Shown here one piece after another: positions 18,031-27,375 of a DNA stretch of 64,000 bases. A program made the position numbers and the translations under genes. Source of the stretch: Providencia hangzhouensis (GTDB taxonomy: Bacteria; Pseudomonadota; Gammaproteobacteria; Enterobacterales; Enterobacteriaceae); assembly GCF_029193595.2 (NCBI RefSeq), contig NZ_CP135052.1, positions 1,364,001-1,428,000 of the forward strand, in the 5' to 3' direction. The notes under the pieces are model-generated. The model did not search any database. It worked only from the letters and a program-made list of their open reading frames with translations, and was not told where the DNA came from. Position 1 is the stretch's first letter. Each line of letters starts with the position of its first letter.

Positions 18031-18059
18031 TGCGGCAGAAAGTCTAATTTTCTGCCGCA
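18031..18059. terminator. Strong hairpin between mgtE and sprT
   Basis: TGCGGCAGAAA (18031-18041) pairs with TTTCTGCCGCA (18049-18059). It overlaps the last codons of sprT. Neither side has a proper T run, so it is a hairpin between convergent genes and only a possible terminator. Confidence 0.45.
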
Positions 18060-18577
18060 GCGACAGAAATCCCTTCTTGTTTCAATACTTCTCCACATTT
18101 TCGGCATAAATATTGGTTTTCACCACGTAGTACTTTGTTGTGGCGGCGTATGGTTAATTCATGGGACACTTCACAGGCACAACGGTAGAGAAATGTTTTA
18201 CTTTTTACTGTTGTAACCGCAAAGTTGTGCGTACGTTTCGCCGTGACTTCCAGTACGTGTTGCATCATCCATTTCCATTCTTTGCCATGAGGTGCGATAC
18301 CTTTGCGGCCAAATACATGAAAAACCAACAAATGCGCTAATTCATGAGGCACAACCTCATCAATAAATTGCTCTGCATTTTCGATAAGTAAACTGGGGTT
18401 AAGGCGAATTTCCCATTCTTTTAAGTAAGCACTACCCGCAGTTGTCCCCCGTTGTTTGTAATTAACCGTTGGCTCTGAAAATGACTGTTCGAGTTTGTGT
18501 TCTGCAAGTGCGAGTTTTTCTCGCAATGTGCGCATGACTTGTTGCTGTAAAAAGAGTGGAACACGGATTGTTTTCAT
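18044..18577 (-). CDS. sprT: SprT-family zinc metalloprotease-like protein
   Basis: The 177-residue protein matches SprT, with the metalloprotease-type motif HELAH in [14 protein letters not shown] (about residues 76-89). The SprT zinc-ribbon region has cysteines in YRCAC and LCRKCG. E. coli SprT is 165 residues and relates to the eukaryotic DNA-protein crosslink protease Spartan; its bacterial role is not settled. It lies near metK as in E. coli, but with different genes in between. Confidence 0.92.
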   Translation of the reverse strand: MKTIRVPLFLQQQVMRTLREKLALAEHKLEQSFSEPTVNYKQRGTTAGSAYLKEWEIRLNPSLLIENAEQFIDEVVPHELAHLLVFHVFGRKGIAPHGKEWKWMMQHVLEVTAKRTHNFAVTTVKSKTFLYRCACEVSHELTIRRHNKVLRGENQYLCRKCGEVLKQEGISVAAAEN

Positions 18578-18621
18578 GGGGTAAAGGATACGTGAAGGTA
18601 ATGGACATAAACAAGCAATAA

Positions 18622-18665
18622 TTGACAGTAATTATATAAAAACATATATTGTATTTTTATATAAT
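18622..18665 (+). promoter_or_regulatory. Promoter with embedded 12-bp inverted-repeat operator for the ArsR-type repressor
   Basis: A near-consensus promoter is visible: TTGACA at 18622-18627, a 17-base spacer, and TATATT at 18645-18650. A perfect inverted repeat, ATTATATAAAAA at 18631-18642 and TTTTTATATAAT at 18654-18665, overlaps the spacer and brackets the -10 box. BigR-type regulators bind AT-rich palindromes over their own -10 region, so autorepression is likely. Confidence 0.75.
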
Positions 18666-18683
18666 ATTAACTAGAAATAACAT

Positions 18684-19010
18684 ATGCCCAATAATACCTC
18701 TGAACAGCAACTGTTAGCGATGAAGCAGGCCGCATCAGAAACGGCTTCATTATTGAAAACACTAGGGAATCCAGATCGCTTAATTTTATTATGCCAATTA
18801 ACACAGGGTGAAGCCTGCGTTAGCGAGTTAGAAGAGCAGTTAGGAATATTACAACCGACACTCTCTCAACAATTAACAGTATTGCGTAATGAAGGCTTAG
18901 TGATGACGCGTCGAGAAGGAAAGCGCATTTACTATGCGATAGCAGATGAAAAATTATTTACGTTGCTCAATACGTTATATCAGCTTTATTGCCCTGTGAA
19001 GGAGAAATGA
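18684..19010 (+). CDS. BigR-like ArsR-family repressor, sulfide/persulfide sensing
   Basis: The 108-residue winged-helix protein has the ArsR core with recognition region ILQPTLSQQLTVLRNEGLV. It resembles BigR and YgaV. Two cysteines, C37 in LILLCQL and C103 in LYCPVKEK, sit at the places of the BigR redox pair that forms a polysulfide or disulfide bond to release DNA. A third, C45, is extra. Metal-binding arrays of classic ArsR are absent. The two downstream YeeE/YedE genes start within two bases and form one operon with it, as in the bigR-pmpAB loci of other bacteria. Confidence 0.85.
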   Translation: MPNNTSEQQLLAMKQAASETASLLKTLGNPDRLILLCQLTQGEACVSELEEQLGILQPTLSQQLTVLRNEGLVMTRREGKRIYYAIADEKLFTLLNTLYQLYCPVKEK

Positions 19011-19011
19011 A

Positions 19012-19449
19012 ATGACAATAGATTGGGCTAATTTTACGCCACTTTCTGCCGCGATTGGCGGTGTGTTGATTGGCTTAGCCGCAGCAATTTTATTAGTGTT
19101 TAACGGTCGTATTGCAGGTATCAGCGGTATTTTAGGCGGGTTATTGAAACCAGCTAAGGGGGATACTGCATGGAAATTGGCATTTATTATTGGTTTGATG
19201 AGCGCCCCAACGTTGTTTACTTGGTTGGCGTATACACCAGAAGTTAACATTGCGACCAGCACACCTATTTTAGTATTAGCTGGGTTATTTGTCGGTTTTG
19301 GCTCACGACTGGGAAGTGGCTGTACTAGCGGTCATGGGATCTGCGGTATGGCAAGGTTATCCCGTCGTTCAATTGTTGCAGTATTAGTCTTTATGATTGT
19401 TGCTTTTGCGACAGTCGCACTAGCCAACCATTATGGGATAGGGAGATAA
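19012..19449 (+). CDS. YeeE/YedE sulfur-transport membrane protein, first half (PmpA-like)
   Basis: The 145-residue protein is an inner membrane protein with about four helices and the family signature GSGCTSGHGICGMARLSRRS (about residues 101-120), whose cysteines are thought to relay thiosulfate or sulfide species. It starts one base after the repressor stop codon. In the single-chain YeeE the two halves are fused; here they are separate genes. Confidence 0.88.
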   Translation: MTIDWANFTPLSAAIGGVLIGLAAAILLVFNGRIAGISGILGGLLKPAKGDTAWKLAFIIGLMSAPTLFTWLAYTPEVNIATSTPILVLAGLFVGFGSRLGSGCTSGHGICGMARLSRRSIVAVLVFMIVAFATVALANHYGIGR

Positions 19450-19453
19450 AGCA

Positions 19454-19864
19454 ATGCCTATTCTTATCGCATTAATTTCAGGGATACTGTTTGGTTTAGG
19501 ATTGGTCATTGCCGGGATGGGAAATCCAGCAAAAATTTTGGCATTTTTAGATATTACGGGAACGTGGGATCCTTCTTTATTAATTACGATGGCAGTTGGA
19601 ATGGTAATCAGTGGTATTGCTTTCTTAGGGGTTAAAAAACGCTCTGTTAGTGTACTTAATTGCCCATTGCAAATTCCTACCAATCAAACGATAGATAAAA
19701 AACTAGTCACCGGAAGTGTATTATTTGGTGTGGGGTGGGGGTTAGCGGGGATTTGCCCAGGACCTGCATTATTGTTAACAGGAATGGGATTGACACAAGG
19801 GATAATATTTACATTAGCAATGGTTGCGGGGATGGCTATCTTCCAGTTTACGCAAAAAAATTAA
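19454..19864 (+). CDS. YeeE/YedE sulfur-transport membrane protein, second half (PmpB-like)
   Basis: The 136-residue membrane protein has the matching half-repeat with GLGLVIAGMGNPAKILAFLD near the N-terminus and GWGLAGICPGPALL (about residues 94-107), which carries the second Cys-containing motif. It begins four bases after its partner. The pair presumably forms one channel for reduced sulfur compounds. A bidirectional terminator follows. Confidence 0.88.
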   Translation: MPILIALISGILFGLGLVIAGMGNPAKILAFLDITGTWDPSLLITMAVGMVISGIAFLGVKKRSVSVLNCPLQIPTNQTIDKKLVTGSVLFGVGWGLAGICPGPALLLTGMGLTQGIIFTLAMVAGMAIFQFTQKN

Positions 19865-19883
19865 TCGCTCATTGTGAGCAATA

Positions 19884-19909
19884 AAAAACCCATCATTTGA
19901 TGGGTTTTT
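19884..19909. terminator. Bidirectional terminator between the sulfur operon and metK
   Basis: AAAAACCCATCA and TGATGGGTTTTT form a perfect 12-bp stem around two bases. T runs are present for both directions, so it should serve the pmpAB-like operon and the convergent metK. Confidence 0.9.
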
Positions 19910-19934
19910 GTATGTGACTTATTGACTAAAGAGA

Positions 19935-21086
19935 TTACAGGCCTGCAGCGGCACGCAATGCTTCAGCTTTGTCAGTTTTTTCCCAAGGGAACTGAGAACG
20001 ACCAAAATGGCCATATGAAGCAGTTTGTTGGTAAATCGGGTGTAATAAATCAAGCATTTTGATTAAGCCATAAGGGCGTAAATCAAAGAATTCACGAACT
20101 AATTGAATCAATAATGACTCATCAACTTTACCTGTTCCAAAGGTTTCTACCATAATCGATGTCGGTTCTGCCACGCCGATAGCGTAAGAAACTTGGATTT
20201 CACAACGGTCAGCAAGGCCCGCGGCAACAATGTTTTTTGCCACGTAACGTGCTGCATAGGCTGCTGAACGGTCAACTTTTGACGGGTCTTTACCAGAGAA
20301 TGCCCCACCACCATGGCGAGCCATACCGCCGTAAGTATCTACAATAATTTTACGGCCTGTTAAACCACAGTCACCCATAGGACCACCGATAACAAAGCGA
20401 CCCGTTGGGTTAATAAAGTATTTTGTATCTTTTGATAACCATTCTGCCGGTAGGACTGGCTTGATGATTTCTTCCATCACGGCTTCATGCAGGTCTTTTT
20501 GTTGAATATCTTCAGAATGCTGAGTAGATAAAACAACAGCGTCAATACCGACAATTTTATTATTGTCATATTGGAAAGTAACCTGACTTTTTGCATCTGG
20601 GCGTAACCATGGCAATGTGCCATTTTTACGGACATCTGCTTGGCGTTGAACTAAGCGGTGTGCATAAGTAATAGGAGCAGGCATTAATACATCAGTTTCG
20701 TTGGTTGCATAACCAAACATTAGGCCTTGGTCACCAGCACCTTGTTCTGATGGGTCAACACGGTCAACACCTTGATTGATATCGGGCGACTGTTTACCAA
20801 TCGCACTTAAAACGGCACATGAATTGGCATCGAAGCCCATTTCGGAACTGGTGTAGCCAATTTCGCGAACAGTTTTGCGCGTGATTTCTTCAATATCAAC
20901 CCAAGCACTGGTGGTGATTTCTCCCCCGACCATTACCATACCTGTTTTGACGTAGGTTTCGCAGGCAACGCGAGCTTTCGGGTCTTGTTCCAGAATAGCA
21001 TCAAGTACTGCGTCAGAGATTTGATCAGCAATTTTATCTGGATGCCCTTCTGATACAGACTCAGAAGTAAAGAGATGTGTAGCCAT
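19935..21086 (-). CDS. metK: S-adenosylmethionine synthase MetK
   Basis: The 383-residue protein is almost the same length as the E. coli enzyme (384) and starts [21 protein letters not shown]. The ATP-binding segments include [12 protein letters not shown] (about 115-126) and the P-loop-like [16 protein letters not shown] (about 258-273). It makes S-adenosylmethionine from ATP and methionine in the cytoplasm. A MetJ-type operator lies upstream at 21123-21146. Confidence 0.98.
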   Translation of the reverse strand: MATHLFTSESVSEGHPDKIADQISDAVLDAILEQDPKARVACETYVKTGMVMVGGEITTSAWVDIEEITRKTVREIGYTSSEMGFDANSCAVLSAIGKQSPDINQGVDRVDPSEQGAGDQGLMFGYATNETDVLMPAPITYAHRLVQRQADVRKNGTLPWLRPDAKSQVTFQYDNNKIVGIDAVVLSTQHSEDIQQKDLHEAVMEEIIKPVLPAEWLSKDTKYFINPTGRFVIGGPMGDCGLTGRKIIVDTYGGMARHGGGAFSGKDPSKVDRSAAYAARYVAKNIVAAGLADRCEIQVSYAIGVAEPTSIMVETFGTGKVDESLLIQLVREFFDLRPYGLIKMLDLLHPIYQQTASYGHFGRSQFPWEKTDKAEALRAAAGL

Positions 21087-21122
21087 GAGATTAATACCTT
21101 AAGAATTCGCAAATTTATAATT

Positions 21123-21146
21123 GGATGTTTTAACATCTAGACGGCT
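21123..21146. promoter_or_regulatory. MetJ operator (three tandem met boxes) upstream of metK
   Basis: Three adjacent 8-mers, GGATGTTT, TAACATCT and AGACGGCT, match the met box AGACGTCT at 5, 5 and 7 of 8 positions. They lie 37-60 bases upstream of the metK start. MetJ represses metK in E. coli, so this agrees with known regulation. Confidence 0.7.
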
Positions 21147-21154
21147 ATTTTAGT

Positions 21155-21805
21155 CCCATACAGTAAAAATTTCTACCTGTATTTATATAAAAAACGAATA
21201 GAGACATAAAACAACCATTGGTAAAGTTTTATCGCAATTTAGTCATTTTGGTTTTGCTTTTTGAGCGCAATAGATGTATAAACTGCGACCGTAACGGATG
21301 GTTGTTATTTCCCGTTATATACCAGCAGAATAATATAAAACTTCTGCTATCTATCAGGAATGTTTATAAACTTTTGAATTTCAATAAAAAATAAGGTGAT
21401 ATAGCTTAAATCAACAGGTCAAACTGCCAAAATAGTGCTACCACATTGAAATTTTAAAGGGGTAAACAGTTATATTGGGGGTTAATGGGTAATGATCCAT
21501 AATCTACTGAATAACAGTATCCAACCGTCATATGCGGATCGCCGCGTGACTTTGGCATTTACTTTCCTGTCATTCTTTACTTCATCACGAAGTTACCGTC
21601 ACATCTTTAATACACCTTCGAGGCTGAGTCATTAATCTGTCAGCTTAAGGTCGTATATTGTCACTGTTTAGAAGTTCTAAGCACTTTTTATTAAAATCTG
21701 AGTATTGCCGTTTCCCCGACATAACTGCCTTGCAGTGTTATGTCTTCACTGACATACATCAGGAAGGAGAACGCGTCACTCACCCCTCCATAAAAGGAGT
21801 TTATT
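21155..21805 (+). promoter_or_regulatory. Long metK-speA intergenic region with speA leader
   Basis: About 650 bases separate the divergent genes. Near the right end a hairpin ACATAACTGC...GTGTTATGT (21719-21743) overlaps the ATG of a small open frame at 21740-21793 (17 codons, MSSLTYIRKENASLTPP). That frame is in phase with speA and stops four codons before it. A GGAAGGAGA sequence lies inside the small frame without a nearby start codon. No riboswitch was recognised. Confidence 0.4.
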
Positions 21806-23710
21806 ATGAATGATAATATCGCTCGCAAAATGCGTCAGACGTACAACATCGCGTATTGGGGTGGTGGTTACTATCAGGTGAATGAGCGCGGAAATGTCTG
21901 TGTTTGCCCGAACCCTGAGAACCCTGACACCTTTGTTGATTTAGCTGACCTCGTTAATCAGGTTAAAGAAGAGCAGGAGCATTTACGCTTGCCTGCACTG
22001 TTTTGTTTCCCGCAAATCTTGCAGCACCGTTTACGTTCAATAAACGCAGCATTTAGACGTGCACGTGAGTCTTATGGCTATAAAGGCGATTATTTCCTGG
22101 TTTATCCAATAAAAGTTAACCAGCAACGCCGAGTCATTGAATCACTGGTTAATTCTGGGGAACCGTTAGGGCTTGAAGCGGGTTCAAAAGCTGAATTAAT
22201 GGCCGTTTTAGCGAACGCAGGTAAAACACAAACCGTTATCGTCTGTAATGGATATAAAGACCGTGAATATATCCGATTAGCATTAATTGGGGAAAAATTG
22301 GGTCACAAGGTTTACCTTGTTATCGAAAAAATGTCTGAGATTGAGATGGTATTGGCAGAAGCGGAAAGCTTAAATGTCACGCCACGCTTAGGGGTTCGTG
22401 CCCGTTTGGCTTCCCAAGGCTCAGGTAAATGGCAGGCAAGTGGCGGTGAAAAATCTAAATTTGGTTTGGCTGCAACTCAAGTACTGCAATTAGTGGAAAT
22501 TTTACGCAATGCTAATCGCCTAGATAGCCTGCAGTTGCTTCATTTCCATTTAGGCTCCCAGATGGCTAATATTCGTGATATCGCAACCGGTGTCCGTGAA
22601 TCAGCCCGTTTTTATGTTGAATTGCATCGCCTAGGAGTCAACATTCAGTGCTTTGATGTGGGTGGTGGCCTAGGTGTTGACTATGAAGGTACTCGCTCTC
22701 AATCCGATTGCTCAGTCAACTATGGCTTAAATGAATATGCCAACAATGTCATTTGGGCGATTGGGGATGCGTGTGAAGAGTTTGATTTACCACATCCAAC
22801 GGTAATTACGGAATCAGGCCGTGCGTTGACAGCGCACCATACGGTGTTAGTGTCCAATGTGATTGGGGTTGAACGTAATGAATTTACCAAAACAACACCG
22901 CCTCATGAAGATGCGCCACGTTCATTAATTTCCTTATGGGAAACGTGGGAGTCAATGCAGCACCAAGGTAATAGCCGTTCATTACGCGAATGGTTGCATG
23001 ATAGCCAGTTCGACTTACAAGAAGCGCACACTCAATATGCTCATGGTGTGTTAGATTTGACCCAACGTGCATGGGCAGAAGAGTTATACCTAAATATTTG
23101 CCGCCGTATTCAACAGGATTTAGATCCAAGTAATCGTGCTCATCGTCCGATAATCGACGAACTCCAAGAGCGCATGGCTGATAAGTTTTATGTGAATTTT
23201 TCCTTATTCCAATCGCTACCAGACTCTTGGGGAATTGATCAAGTGTTCCCAGTATTACCGATTGAAGGGTTAGATAAACCATTAGACCGTCGTGCAGTAC
23301 TGTTAGATATCACCTGTGACTCAGACGGTATTATTGACCATTACGTTGATGGTGATGGCGTTGAAACCACAATGCCAATGCCTGCATATGACCCAGAAAA
23401 CCCACCAATGATAGGTTTCTTTATGATTGGGGCATACCAAGAAATTTTAGGTAATATGCATAATCTGTTTGGTGATACCGCAGCAATAGATGTCTGGGTT
23501 GATAGCCAAGGTAATCTGCGTTACTTGCAAAGTGAAGAGGGCGATTCTGTCGCAGATATGCTGCAATACGTCAAATTAGTCCCAGAAGTCCTATTAGAAA
23601 GCTTCACAGAGCAAGTAAAAGGGACAGGCTTGAGTGAGCAGTTACAAAAAGACTTTGTCGCTGAGTTCGAGAATGGTTTGTATGGGTATACTTATTTAGA
23701 AGACGAATAA
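21806..23710 (+). CDS. speA: Biosynthetic arginine decarboxylase SpeA
   Basis: The 634-residue protein matches SpeA from [16 protein letters not shown] onward. The PLP lysine lies in [13 protein letters not shown] (about residue 107), and the Gly-rich phosphate site in [13 protein letters not shown] (about 286). It decarboxylates arginine to agmatine in the first step of putrescine synthesis. E. coli SpeA is 658 residues; the missing piece is its N-terminal extension. The start at 21806 has an AAAAGGAG ribosome binding site, and an in-frame stop lies just upstream, so the shorter N-terminus is real. speB follows. Confidence 0.97.
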   Translation: MNDNIARKMRQTYNIAYWGGGYYQVNERGNVCVCPNPENPDTFVDLADLVNQVKEEQEHLRLPALFCFPQILQHRLRSINAAFRRARESYGYKGDYFLVYPIKVNQQRRVIESLVNSGEPLGLEAGSKAELMAVLANAGKTQTVIVCNGYKDREYIRLALIGEKLGHKVYLVIEKMSEIEMVLAEAESLNVTPRLGVRARLASQGSGKWQASGGEKSKFGLAATQVLQLVEILRNANRLDSLQLLHFHLGSQMANIRDIATGVRESARFYVELHRLGVNIQCFDVGGGLGVDYEGTRSQSDCSVNYGLNEYANNVIWAIGDACEEFDLPHPTVITESGRALTAHHTVLVSNVIGVERNEFTKTTPPHEDAPRSLISLWETWESMQHQGNSRSLREWLHDSQFDLQEAHTQYAHGVLDLTQRAWAEELYLNICRRIQQDLDPSNRAHRPIIDELQERMADKFYVNFSLFQSLPDSWGIDQVFPVLPIEGLDKPLDRRAVLLDITCDSDGIIDHYVDGDGVETTMPMPAYDPENPPMIGFFMIGAYQEILGNMHNLFGDTAAIDVWVDSQGNLRYLQSEEGDSVADMLQYVKLVPEVLLESFTEQVKGTGLSEQLQKDFVAEFENGLYGYTYLEDE

Positions 23711-23716
23711 ATGCTC

Positions 23717-23844
23717 AATGCGCGTTATATTTCGCACCGTCGCGTTGTTGGCTGCATTTGCCAACCCTAGTCACATACTTGTGTATGCTCCTAGGGATTG
23801 GCTCATTTTGCCGTCTAGCGACAGCACGAACTATTTAGCGCATT
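23717..23844. repeat. Palindromic intergenic element, copy A
   Basis: A 128-base imperfect palindrome in the speA-speB gap. Outer arms are AATGCGC (23717-23723) and GCGCATT (23838-23844). Inner arms are TTCGCACCGTCGCG near 23731 and CTAGCGACAGCACGAA near 23815. The centre carries CACATACTTGTGTATG and a CCTAG...CTAGG pair. It shares layout and many bases with the copy at 31270-31395. Confidence 0.8.
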
Positions 23845-23986
23845 AAGATACTGAACAGATAATAACTTTGTGCAAATAACATGATTTGTTTATTATTTAT
23901 ACTGTGCGAAGTTGATTTAGGTAGAACGATTCGAATCGAATATTAAAAGGGCTTGCTAACGGGCAGGCCTATTTTGAGGAACAGAA

Positions 23987-24907
23987 ATGATAAATAGTAC
24001 TTTAGGCAATCAAGTTGATAATTCACTGGTTTCTAACGCATTTGGTTTCTTACGTTTCCCGCTGAATTTTCAGCCTTATAGTTCAGATGCAGAGTGGGTG
24101 ATCACCGGTGTACCCTTCGATATGGCAACTTCAGGTCGTGCAGGTAGTCGTCATGGGCCAGCCGCAATTCGCCAAGTTTCCACAAATCTTGCATGGGAAA
24201 GCCACCGCTGGCCTTGGAATTTCAAGTTAACAGACCGTTTGAATGTTGTTGACTGTGGTGATGTGGTATTTGCTTTTGGTGATGCGCAAGACATGAGTGA
24301 CAAGCTGCAAGCACACACTGAAAAACTACTTGAATCAGGTAAACGTTGCTTGACCTTTGGTGGTGACCATTTCGTTACACTGCCATTGCTGCGAGCTCAT
24401 GCGAAACACTTTGGTAAAATGGCCTTAGTTCATTTCGATGCACACACGGACACCTATGGCAATGGTAGCAAATTTGACCACGGAACCATGTTCTATCATG
24501 CACCAAAAGAAGGTCTGATCGACCCAAATCATTCAGTACAAATTGGTATTCGTACCGAACATGACAGCGACAATGGCTTTACTGTATTGGATGCAGGTCA
24601 GGTGAATGATCGTAGTGTGGATGATATGGTTGCGCAAATCAAAGAGATTGTTGGCGACCTACCTGTTTACTTGACTTTCGATATTGACTGCCTTGATCCA
24701 GCGTTTGCGCCGGGGACAGGAACCCCTGTTATTGGTGGTTTAACGTCAGATCGTGCATTGAAATTATTGCGTGGAATACAGTCTTTAAACATCGTGGGTA
24801 TGGATTTAGTCGAAGTGGCTCCGGCTTATGACCAATCTGAAATCACGGCACTCGCCGCAGCGTCTATTGCATTAGAAATGCTGTATATCCAAGCTGCTAA
24901 AAAATAA
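23987..24907 (+). CDS. speB: Agmatinase SpeB
   Basis: The 306-residue length equals the E. coli enzyme. Manganese ligands of the ureohydrolase family are visible in [11 protein letters not shown] (about 126), HFDAHTDTY (about 149) and [18 protein letters not shown] (about 229). It hydrolyses agmatine to putrescine and urea, completing the pathway begun by SpeA. A gap of 276 bases with a palindromic repeat separates it from speA, so it may have its own promoter. Confidence 0.97.
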   Translation: MINSTLGNQVDNSLVSNAFGFLRFPLNFQPYSSDAEWVITGVPFDMATSGRAGSRHGPAAIRQVSTNLAWESHRWPWNFKLTDRLNVVDCGDVVFAFGDAQDMSDKLQAHTEKLLESGKRCLTFGGDHFVTLPLLRAHAKHFGKMALVHFDAHTDTYGNGSKFDHGTMFYHAPKEGLIDPNHSVQIGIRTEHDSDNGFTVLDAGQVNDRSVDDMVAQIKEIVGDLPVYLTFDIDCLDPAFAPGTGTPVIGGLTSDRALKLLRGIQSLNIVGMDLVEVAPAYDQSEITALAAASIALEMLYIQAAKK

Positions 24908-24933
24908 GTTATTTATATTTTACTGTATCAAGA

Positions 24934-24956
24934 AGCCACCGATTGGTGGCTTTTTT
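24934..24956 (+). terminator. Rho-independent terminator after speB
   Basis: AGCCACC and GGTGGCT form a 7-bp stem around a 4-base loop, followed by six or more T residues, 27 bases after the speB stop codon. Confidence 0.9.
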
Positions 24957-25243
24957 ATATCCACAATTTATCTATGTGATTATTATTTATACTGAAAATG
25001 AAGGAATCGCACTTTTTGTTTATTGAGTTGAGAATGATTTTTATTAACAATAATCTTGTAATTTACGTATATATGCTTTTTTCTACGGTAAAAAAAATAT
25101 ATTCACCATGTTAATAGTGTAATATTTTTTATAAATATTAAATGTTAGAGTAAAATCATTGCTTTGTAACTTATTGTTATTGTTGCTAACTTAATATTAA
25201 AGGTGAACTAGTCAATTTGGCTATTACTCAGTAGGAGATAAGT
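24957..25243. other. AT-rich gap before the butanediol dehydrogenase gene
   Basis: About 290 very AT-rich bases that should hold the promoter of the next gene. No operator, hairpin or coding frame was recognised. Confidence 0.5.
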
Positions 25244-26023
25244 ATGGCGTTAAATAATAAAGTTATTTTAGTTACTGGTGCAGCTCAAGGGATTGGCCGT
25301 GGTATCGCATTACGTTTAGCGAAAGAAGGGGCTGATATCGCACTGGTAGATTTGAAAAAAGACAAGCTCCAAGATGTTGCCAAAGAAATTGAAGCTTTAG
25401 GCCGTAAAGTAACAACATTTGCCGCAGATATCAGTCAACGTGACCAAGTTTTTGCTGCGGTGGCTCATGCAGAAGCTGAGTTAGGTGGTTTTGATGTAAT
25501 GATTAATAACGCAGGGATTGCACAAGTTAAGCCAATCGCTGATGTTCGCCAAGAAGATATGGATTTAATCTTCAAAATCAACGTAGATGGAACCATGTGG
25601 GGAATTCAAGCTGCCAGTGAAAAATTCCAAGAACGTAAACAAAAAGGAAAAATCATCAACGCCTCCTCTATTGCAGGACATGATGGTTTTGCAATGTTAG
25701 GAGTTTACTCCGCTACAAAATTTGCGGTACGTGCATTAACTCAAGCGGCTGCAAAAGAGTATGCAAGTTCAGGTATAACTGTGAATGCTTATTGCCCAGG
25801 TATTGTTGGAACAGATATGTGGGTAGAGATTGATGAGCGCTTCTCTGAAATCACCGGTACGCCAAAAGGTGAAACCTATAAAAAATATGTCGAAGGCATC
25901 GCATTAGGTCGTGCGCAAACGCCAGATGATGTGGCTGGTTTGGTTGCATTCTTAGCGAGTGATGATTCTGACTATATTACTGGTCAATCTATTTTGACTG
26001 ATGGCGGGATTGTGTACCGTTAA
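25244..26023 (+). CDS. budC: Acetoin reductase / meso-2,3-butanediol dehydrogenase (SDR)
   Basis: The 259-residue protein is a classical short-chain dehydrogenase with [12 protein letters not shown] (about residues 11-22), NNAG near 88, the catalytic Ser in [10 protein letters not shown] and Tyr-Lys in YSATK. The length and the segment GMAGxIGTDMW-like [14 protein letters not shown] match (S)-acetoin forming diacetyl reductases / BudC. It would reduce diacetyl and acetoin with NADH in the mixed-acid/butanediol branch. No budA or budB is adjacent, so it stands alone. GTAGGAGAT precedes the ATG. Confidence 0.88.
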   Translation: MALNNKVILVTGAAQGIGRGIALRLAKEGADIALVDLKKDKLQDVAKEIEALGRKVTTFAADISQRDQVFAAVAHAEAELGGFDVMINNAGIAQVKPIADVRQEDMDLIFKINVDGTMWGIQAASEKFQERKQKGKIINASSIAGHDGFAMLGVYSATKFAVRALTQAAAKEYASSGITVNAYCPGIVGTDMWVEIDERFSEITGTPKGETYKKYVEGIALGRAQTPDDVAGLVAFLASDDSDYITGQSILTDGGIVYR

Positions 26024-26056
26024 TTCACTTATGTGAATCTAAGGTGTAAATAATAG

Positions 26057-26084
26057 CCGCGATGAATGACTCATCGCGGTTTTT
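26057..26084 (+). terminator. Rho-independent terminator after budC
   Basis: CCGCGATGA (26057-26065) and TCATCGCGG (26071-26079) form a 9-bp stem around ATGAC, followed by five T residues. It lies 34 bases after the stop codon. Confidence 0.92.
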
Positions 26085-26086
26085 GC

Positions 26087-26962
26087 TTATGCAGTGTGCT
26101 GTTGAATATCGGCTAAAATAGCTTCTGCTTGTGTCCAAAGTAGGGAGCCTCCCTCATCACTTAATAAATGATGTTGGCAATTGGGAAAACGGCTGGCTAA
26201 TATTTTGCCAAAATCAGGGGAATGAACTGTGCTCATATCGAGTTCGCCATACCATAAAGAGACTGGCACGCGGGTCGTTTCAGGGGTGAATTCCCATTTC
26301 TGTAATGCAATTAATAAGTCTTGAACATAACCTTGGTTGCCTTGGGCGAAAGCACGTCGCATGCAATGGCTATATGCCTCAAGGAAATGTTCTTCATTAT
26401 AGAGTTGCTGGTCTATTTCTGCGCTGCAATTAAGAATAAATGCTAATAACCACTCACCAGTGACATTTTTTAATAACCAATCAGACAGCGCTTTAGGGGT
26501 GTTAAGGGCTTGTTCTTGCATGTTCACAACATCAGCACTGAGTACCGCACGAGTTGCAGGGTATTCAAATTGGTCTTGTCCTGACACGATAGACAGTGAA
26601 ATAGGTTGGCAATAGTGGGCGACGGCCATGGCAAAAACGGCGCCTTGAGAAAAACCGACAACTGAAAATTGAGTAATAGATTGTTCATCTAGTAGGGCTT
26701 GAACATCCATAGCAAAGCTTTTCAATGATTTTTCAGGGTGAAATGTTGACTCACCAAGACCCGCGCGTTCAGGAACAATTAAACGAATATTTAGTTTTTC
26801 GAGTAAATCCAAACCAAACCCTAATGAACCACTCATTCCCGCTCCAGTACAAAAAATAACAGGAAAACCTGTTTTAGGACCTGATTCGAACCAGCAAAAT
26901 AGACGGCTATCAGGTAATTTCATCGTGTGTTGATTCAGGTTGGTTAGTGGAACGTTATACAT
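26087..26962 (-). CDS. Alpha/beta hydrolase
   Basis: The 291-residue protein has the alpha/beta-hydrolase fold. An oxyanion region CTGAGMSGS lies near residue 38, the nucleophile elbow GFSQGA near 103, and a likely acid in WYGELDMST. The final His is probably in the HHLLSDEG segment near the C-terminus. The substrate is unknown; relatives include esterases and haloperoxidase-like enzymes. An AGGAATTCACC sequence precedes the start. It is convergent with budC and divergent from the HhH gene. Confidence 0.82.
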   Translation of the reverse strand: MYNVPLTNLNQHTMKLPDSRLFCWFESGPKTGFPVIFCTGAGMSGSLGFGLDLLEKLNIRLIVPERAGLGESTFHPEKSLKSFAMDVQALLDEQSITQFSVVGFSQGAVFAMAVAHYCQPISLSIVSGQDQFEYPATRAVLSADVVNMQEQALNTPKALSDWLLKNVTGEWLLAFILNCSAEIDQQLYNEEHFLEAYSHCMRRAFAQGNQGYVQDLLIALQKWEFTPETTRVPVSLWYGELDMSTVHSPDFGKILASRFPNCQHHLLSDEGGSLLWTQAEAILADIQQHTA

Positions 26963-27126
26963 GGTGAATTCCTAACACAGAGCAGGTACAGATTGGGTGA
27001 TAAGATAGGTCAGTTAATAATTATTAAAACTGGCATTGTTATAGTTACAATTTTAAAGTATTAAATAGGTAAAATGCAAAATATTAGCGTAATAAACATC
27101 AATTCATTAACAAAGAGAAGAGTAAA

Positions 27127-27375
27127 ATGGCATTTTCCGAATCAGAAAAGCAGATTTTGTTGGCCGTTAAAGGTGTCGGTCCCATGGTGATTAGCCGCTT
27201 AGAACAAATGGGTTTTAGCTCACTCGCACAACTGAGTGAAGCATCTTACGATGAAATTTTAATTTCTGGTGCTGCATTGACAGGTTCAAGTTGCTGGAAA
27301 AATAGCCCGCAAGCAAAAAAAGCGGTAGAGGGGGCTATTTTAGCGGCTAAACAGGCGGTTAGGTCACCATCTTAA
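27127..27375 (+). CDS. Small helix-hairpin-helix protein
   Basis: The 82-residue protein has a helix-hairpin-helix motif, VKGVGPMVISRLEQMGFSSL (residues 14-33), of the type that binds DNA backbones non-specifically. A second short helix pair follows. I do not recognise a characterised homologue. AAGAGAAGAG lies before the ATG. Its stop codon overlaps that of ygdQ on the opposite strand by two or three bases (TTAA at 27372-27375), so the two genes converge with no gap. Confidence 0.7.
   Translation: MAFSESEKQILLAVKGVGPMVISRLEQMGFSSLAQLSEASYDEILISGAALTGSSCWKNSPQAKKAVEGAILAAKQAVRSPS

Noticed and set aside
21533..21550. Five-codon ATG frame in the metK-speA gap as a leader peptide
   Set aside because: It is too short and lacks a ribosome binding site; the longer frame at 21740 is the better candidate and is itself weak.
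23717..23844. Insertion sequence or IS remnant
   Set aside because: No transposase frame, no clear target duplication, and the sequence is palindromic through its whole length. It is treated as a small repeat element.
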